A model generated the notes under the pieces. It ran no database searches and had not been told where the DNA came from. It saw nothing but the letters and a program-made list of their open reading frames with translations. 7,017 bases of DNA from an uncultured Mesorhizobium sp. (GTDB lineage: Bacteria; Pseudomonadota; Alphaproteobacteria; Rhizobiales; Rhizobiaceae), in the NCBI GenBank assembly GCA_950071955.1, contig CATMOC010000190.1, forward strand, positions 1-7,017, given 5' to 3'. Positions within the stretch are counted from its first letter, which is position 1. Every line of letters begins with the position of its first letter. Shown here in pieces: positions 6,691-7,017 of the stretch. The translations under genes were made by a program, and so were the position numbers.

Positions 6691-6724
6691 TAAGTCGCAG
6701 AATAAGGCCAAGTGCGTTGTGCAT
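6674..6724 (-). CDS. Leucine-rich leader peptide of leuA (leuL-like), 16 residues
   Basis: A short frame on the leuA strand reads MHNALGLILRLTRPWA and then TGA. Leucines are at positions 5, 7, 9 and 11 (codons CTT, CTT, CTG, CTT), a quarter of the peptide, with an isoleucine among them. The TGA lies 87 bases before the leuA ATG. The final codons form the 5' arm of a perfect 10-bp inverted repeat. This is the layout of the leader peptides that control leuA by ribosome stalling when leucyl-tRNA is short; such leaders are known for leuA in proteobacteria. No ribosome binding site precedes the ATG, which fits the possibility that the transcript begins at the AUG. The peptide itself would have no function of its own. 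Chance cannot be excluded for so short a frame, but position, composition and overlap with the hairpins agree. Confidence 0.65.
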   Translation of the reverse strand: MHNALGLILRLTRPWA

Positions 6725-6731
6725 GGCTGTT

Positions 6732-6760
6732 GCTATGATGGCCTCGCACGGGGTTGTAAA
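6732..6760 (-). promoter_or_regulatory. Possible leuA promoter placing the start at the leader AUG
   Basis: On the minus strand TTTACA (6760-6755) matches the -35 consensus at five of six positions. It is followed after exactly 17 bp by CATAGC (6737-6732), a poor -10 match of three of six. Only seven bases (AACAGCC) separate this from the leader ATG at 6724, so the start site would fall at or next to the A of AUG. The strength of the -35 and spacing support the call; the -10 does not. Confidence 0.35.
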
Positions 6761-6779
6761 GCAAAACAAGCTTGGGCAT

Positions 6780-6798
6780 CGCAAGACATATTCTTGCG
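6780..6798. repeat. Perfect 7-bp inverted repeat, possible operator
   Basis: CGCAAGA (6780-6786) and TCTTGCG (6792-6798) are exact reverse complements separated by CATAT. The repeat ends 15 bases before the thioesterase ATG and just before its ribosome binding site, and lies about 56-74 bases upstream of the leader ATG on the leuA side. It could be a dimeric regulator's site acting on either gene, or a stem-loop in the thioesterase leader RNA. There is no U run, so it is not a terminator. Confidence 0.45.
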
Positions 6799-6804
6799 CG
6801 TGAT

Positions 6805-6808
6805 GGAG
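6805..6808 (+). promoter_or_regulatory. Ribosome binding site of the thioesterase gene
   Basis: GGAG is followed by AGAGC and then ATG at 6814, a five-base spacing. It fixes the start of the right-edge gene. Confidence 0.65.
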
Positions 6809-6813
6809 AGAGC

Positions 6814-7017
6814 ATGGCCGAGGAACATTCGCTGTATGAAACGATGGGGCTGGTGCGGATCGTATCGACCGATCCCGAAGGCCGGGCCAGCCTGGAATAC
6901 GACGCCAAGCGCGAACAGTGCCATTCCGGCGGCGTGGTGCAGGGCGGCTTCATCAGCGGGTGGATCGATGCTGCGATGGCCCACGCGGCCATGGCGAAGA
7001 ACGGGCAGGGCATTGTA
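6814..7017 (+). CDS. PaaI-family hotdog thioesterase, N-terminal part, 3' end outside window
   Basis: The first 68 codons of a gene that runs off the right edge; the frame is open from ATG 6814 to base 7017. The product begins MAEEHSLYETMGLVRI, and residues 36-52 read CHSGGVVQGGFISGWID, the HxGG...D pattern of the hotdog-fold 4HBT/PaaI thioesterases. By analogy, D52 in GWIDAAMAHA would be the catalytic acidic residue. Members hydrolyse acyl-CoA or aryl-CoA thioesters in the cytoplasm; the substrate here cannot be told. The start is supported by GGAG five bases upstream. The gene diverges from leuA across a 227-bp region and has a 7-bp inverted repeat just before its ribosome binding site. The rest of the domain is outside the window. 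Confidence 0.85.
   Translation, partial: MAEEHSLYETMGLVRIVSTDPEGRASLEYDAKREQCHSGGVVQGGFISGWIDAAMAHAAMAKNGQGIV

Noticed and set aside
6529..6711. A 60-codon minus-strand frame overlapping the leuA start, considered as the leader peptide.
   Set aside because: It is arginine-rich with no leucine cluster and runs into leuA out of frame; the 16-codon frame at 6674-6724 fits a leader far better.

Overview
The window is high-GC DNA with tightly packed genes on both strands and reads as an ordinary chromosomal segment of an alphaproteobacterium. The left two thirds look like Rhizobiales: an NFG-type metallophosphoesterase, a small membrane-anchored conserved hypothetical protein and a six-helix class III cyclase all resemble proteins I remember from Mesorhizobium-like genomes. 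This placement is from memory of the families, not from a search. There are no tRNA or rRNA genes, no insertion sequence, no CRISPR array and no phage genes.

Layout. Bases 1-285 hold the C-terminal part of a glutathionyl-hydroquinone reductase (YqjG type). It converges with a Nudix hydrolase on the minus strand (290-787). A metallophosphoesterase (841-1770) diverges from the Nudix gene and converges, with a 19-bp 3' overlap, on a minus-strand gene for a conserved hypothetical protein with one C-terminal membrane helix (1752-2495). An AT-richer divergent promoter region (2496-2643) separates that gene from a membrane adenylate/guanylate cyclase (2644-4092). The minus strand then carries leuA (6586-4904), followed by an alpha/beta hydrolase (4867-4106) that is probably in the same transcript. 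At the right edge a PaaI-type thioesterase (6814 onward) diverges from leuA and runs out of the window.

The most interesting part is the 227-bp region between leuA and the thioesterase. On the leuA strand it contains a 16-codon open frame, MHNALGLILRLTRPWA, with four leucine codons at alternating positions. It is followed by mutually related RNA hairpins, including a perfect 10-bp inverted repeat whose 5' arm lies inside the leader's last codons. This is the layout of a leucine leader-peptide attenuator for leuA. A putative promoter is placed so that transcription would begin at or next to the leader AUG, which would make it a leaderless leader peptide. A separate 7-bp inverted repeat lies close to the thioesterase start and could be an operator.

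Functional links. LeuA commits 2-oxoisovalerate to leucine synthesis and would be controlled by leucine supply through the leader and by feedback on the protein. A cyclase and a metallophosphoesterase of the fold used by CpdA-type cAMP phosphodiesterases lie within 1 kb of each other, so a local cyclic-nucleotide pair is possible but unproven. I found no wholly new multi-gene system.
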